From: CAWKKW01 sp963850345
Lineage (GTDB): Bacteria > Acidobacteriota > Terriglobia > Terriglobales > Acidobacteriaceae
Assembly (NCBI GenBank): GCA_963850345.1
Contig: CAWKKW010000002.1
Location: forward strand, 682,001-746,000
Direction of reading: 5' to 3'
DNA length: 64,000 nucleotides
Position numbers and translations under genes: made by a program. The notes below the pieces were generated by a model. The model was not told the DNA's origin, made no database searches, and worked only from the letters and a program-made list of their open reading frames with translations. Positions 63,601-64,000 of the stretch are shown here, in pieces; positions within the stretch are counted from its first letter, which is position 1, and each line of letters begins with the position of its first letter.

Positions 63601-64000
63601 ACGGCGCTACCCCGGGCGTGAGCAACGCCACGATGTCGAAGCCGTTGCCGATCGGCAGATTCGTCACCGATTTGGTGTCGAATATCTGGGTTATCTGTAC
63701 GGGCTCAGTCTGCAACAGTGCGGTTGCTCCCTCCACCGTAACGGTCTCTGAAGAACCGATCGTCAACACCTGCGTGCCAATCGGACTCTGAGTGCCGGCG
63801 TTGACTGTCACATCGGTGATCTTTCGACTCGAGAACCCCGACGCGTCAATGGTGACGGTATAACTCCCGATCGGGAGCGTTCGAAGTTCGAAGTCACCGC
63901 TCGTGGTCGTCGCCGTCTGGAAACTGGAATTTGTGCCATGCTGAACGACTTTGACACTGGCACCAGGAACCACCGCTCCGCTCGAATCCTGCACCGTGCC
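60605..64000 (-). CDS. TonB-dependent receptor (3), N-terminus beyond the window
   Basis: The open frame runs to the right edge, with the last visible codons reading GTVQDSSGAVVPGASV, the CarboxypepD_reg opening, so the signal peptide lies outside. The visible 1131 residues include the plug (NFQLDGQDNNDTNIGGPS) and the barrel, ending in IELGGKIVF. A GTG near 63994 is internal and not the start. Similar to the other two receptors of this region, so the cluster holds at least three. Confidence 0.85.
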   Translation of the reverse strand, partial: GTVQDSSGAVVPGASVKVVQHGTNSSFQTATTTSGDFELRTLPIGSYTVTIDASGFSSRKITDVTVNAGTQSPIGTQVLTIGSSETVTVEGATALLQTEPVQITQIFDTKSVTNLPIGNGFDIVALLTPGVAPSGGNVFTNSNGAEFSTNGLRDRNNNFQLDGQDNNDTNIGGPSLFFGNQDALAEVQIITNDSAEYGRNSGSIVNYITKAGTNDLHGAAYEFYNGSWADSLANQDKNPLLVPNVCTGGQKASTGCTPPVVPRFVDNRWGGAVGGPILHDRLWFFGSANLEHTRTGGVNQSSAPFVTPTPNGLKQLQQAFPGNPAVAALTAIGPLQVKGGPLTFGTPVTQLINGVPIEFAPASRALSSPANDYEYMARIDNQLTGKDRIFGRYIYQRTDSSDLNFFGPVEAVTGGFVNVPGRTHYVSADWTHTFSARFFNQTRYSWAQSSSFFEGGGFPNCNSSDPLTGCPQRYNFNDGQSTPIGENNGFWPQGRTVRSQQFQDNASYQAGRHFLKFGGQYAHFPETDVGIPFVNGQLAFGSFQDFINNNPSVTNYTEGNPVYDLTYNQGALYLQDDYKALPNFTLSLGIRWEIQSQPINGLHASTVKREQNPQTAIWNSALPIQFRTVPSLPIVYHNVSPIVGFAWTPGKQNTVIRGGFRISYDPTFNNPFANIAQNAPVVNSVTLQTCVGCIAPDGLGATARAAVTGQVPAGDPRLDSQVQTTKNLENPYTEQWSLGVQTSFTSHIVGEVRYLGNHGVHLFQSTIGNPALGPLIQNGFQNVIPAGLTPCSDPAAPGFSAGFVNCNFTDVVVLENTAFSNYNGLQTRLNIQGFHGITAGADYTFSKTFDNSTEIYSSGTSGNTSHYSQSPFNIGSAERSLSGLDYPHLGSIYMVYEIPLFRGRSDLTGRLLSGWQVNPVWRYASGQPYTVTENYHSDYSSFSVPFDTSLCDPTVVSGGSTCRPILANRRAPFATVGLCTDPTAADCGLVDYYQSPQFNPNSPSGAYVPVNRNQVHWIVNDLTAAKFFGTPFAGAARNLQRGQAVNTANLALLKDLKIRERLTFQLRATAYNVLNHQYRGTPGVNIDGGSFAEVGGSFGNNFYNSNGNLQTNSVFSGLDRRRIELGGKIVF

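Noticed and set aside
1..64000. CRISPR array, tRNA/rRNA genes, insertion sequences, prophage
   Set aside because: No regularly spaced repeats, tRNA-like cloverleaf ends, transposase motifs or phage structural genes were visible.

Overview
The window looks like a chromosomal segment of an Acidobacteriota (Terriglobia-like) bacterium. This is inferred from gene content, not from a search. The pointers are very large TonB-dependent receptors that begin with a carboxypeptidase-regulatory-like domain (three copies), TPR lipoprotein-like partners instead of SusD, a choice-of-anchor-D/beta-helix surface protein, a fused alpha+beta 2-oxoacid dehydrogenase E1, split PntA and GC-rich coding sequence. 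I saw no tRNA, rRNA, CRISPR array, insertion sequence or phage gene. Both ends cut a gene: a polysaccharide flippase on the left and a TonB-dependent receptor on the right.

Layout. 0-8.4 kb: flippase end, Tat-exported metallophosphoesterase, a beta-helix protein whose 5' end is broken by two single-base frameshifts, then an osmoprotectant ABC transporter operon with a DinB-fold gene at its end, and a P-loop kinase. 8.6-12.1 kb: a glycolytic operon gap-pgk-(small membrane protein)-tpiA with a hairpin between gap and pgk and a good terminator after tpiA. 12.1-16.1 kb: a small redox cluster (rhodanese, ECF sigma factor, OsmC), a 47-residue membrane peptide, a Rieske ferredoxin, a 56-residue zinc ribbon, a catalytically dead alpha/beta hydrolase and DoxX. 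16.5-35.3 kb: housekeeping and accessory metabolism: branched-chain-type E1, ankyrin protein, MscS channel, YyaL-type thioredoxin protein, M20 peptidase, hydrolase plus glycerate 2-kinase, Coa1-like protein, hydroxypyruvate-isomerase-like protein, the pntAA-pntAB-pntB transhydrogenase operon, VOC protein, isoaspartyl peptidase and an amidohydrolase.

35.5-64 kb is a long carbohydrate region: GH5-like, GH51 and GH79 glycosidases, a six-hairpin glycosidase, three TonB-dependent receptors, three secreted TPR proteins, and a coupled signalling operon of a sugar-binding lipoprotein, a sensor kinase with a lectin-like ectodomain, and a LuxR-type response regulator. A RES-Xre toxin-antitoxin pair sits inside it, with two tandem operator-like repeats over the antitoxin ribosome binding site. 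The GH51 (arabinofuranosidase) plus GH79 (glucuronidase) pair suggests arabinose- and glucuronate-decorated plant polymers such as arabinogalactan as substrate. This is the strongest candidate for an under-described system: a SusD-less polysaccharide-utilisation region with TPR partners and its own three-component sensor.

Confidence is high for the named enzyme families, moderate for start sites that I moved on ribosome-binding-site grounds, and low for promoters and operators.
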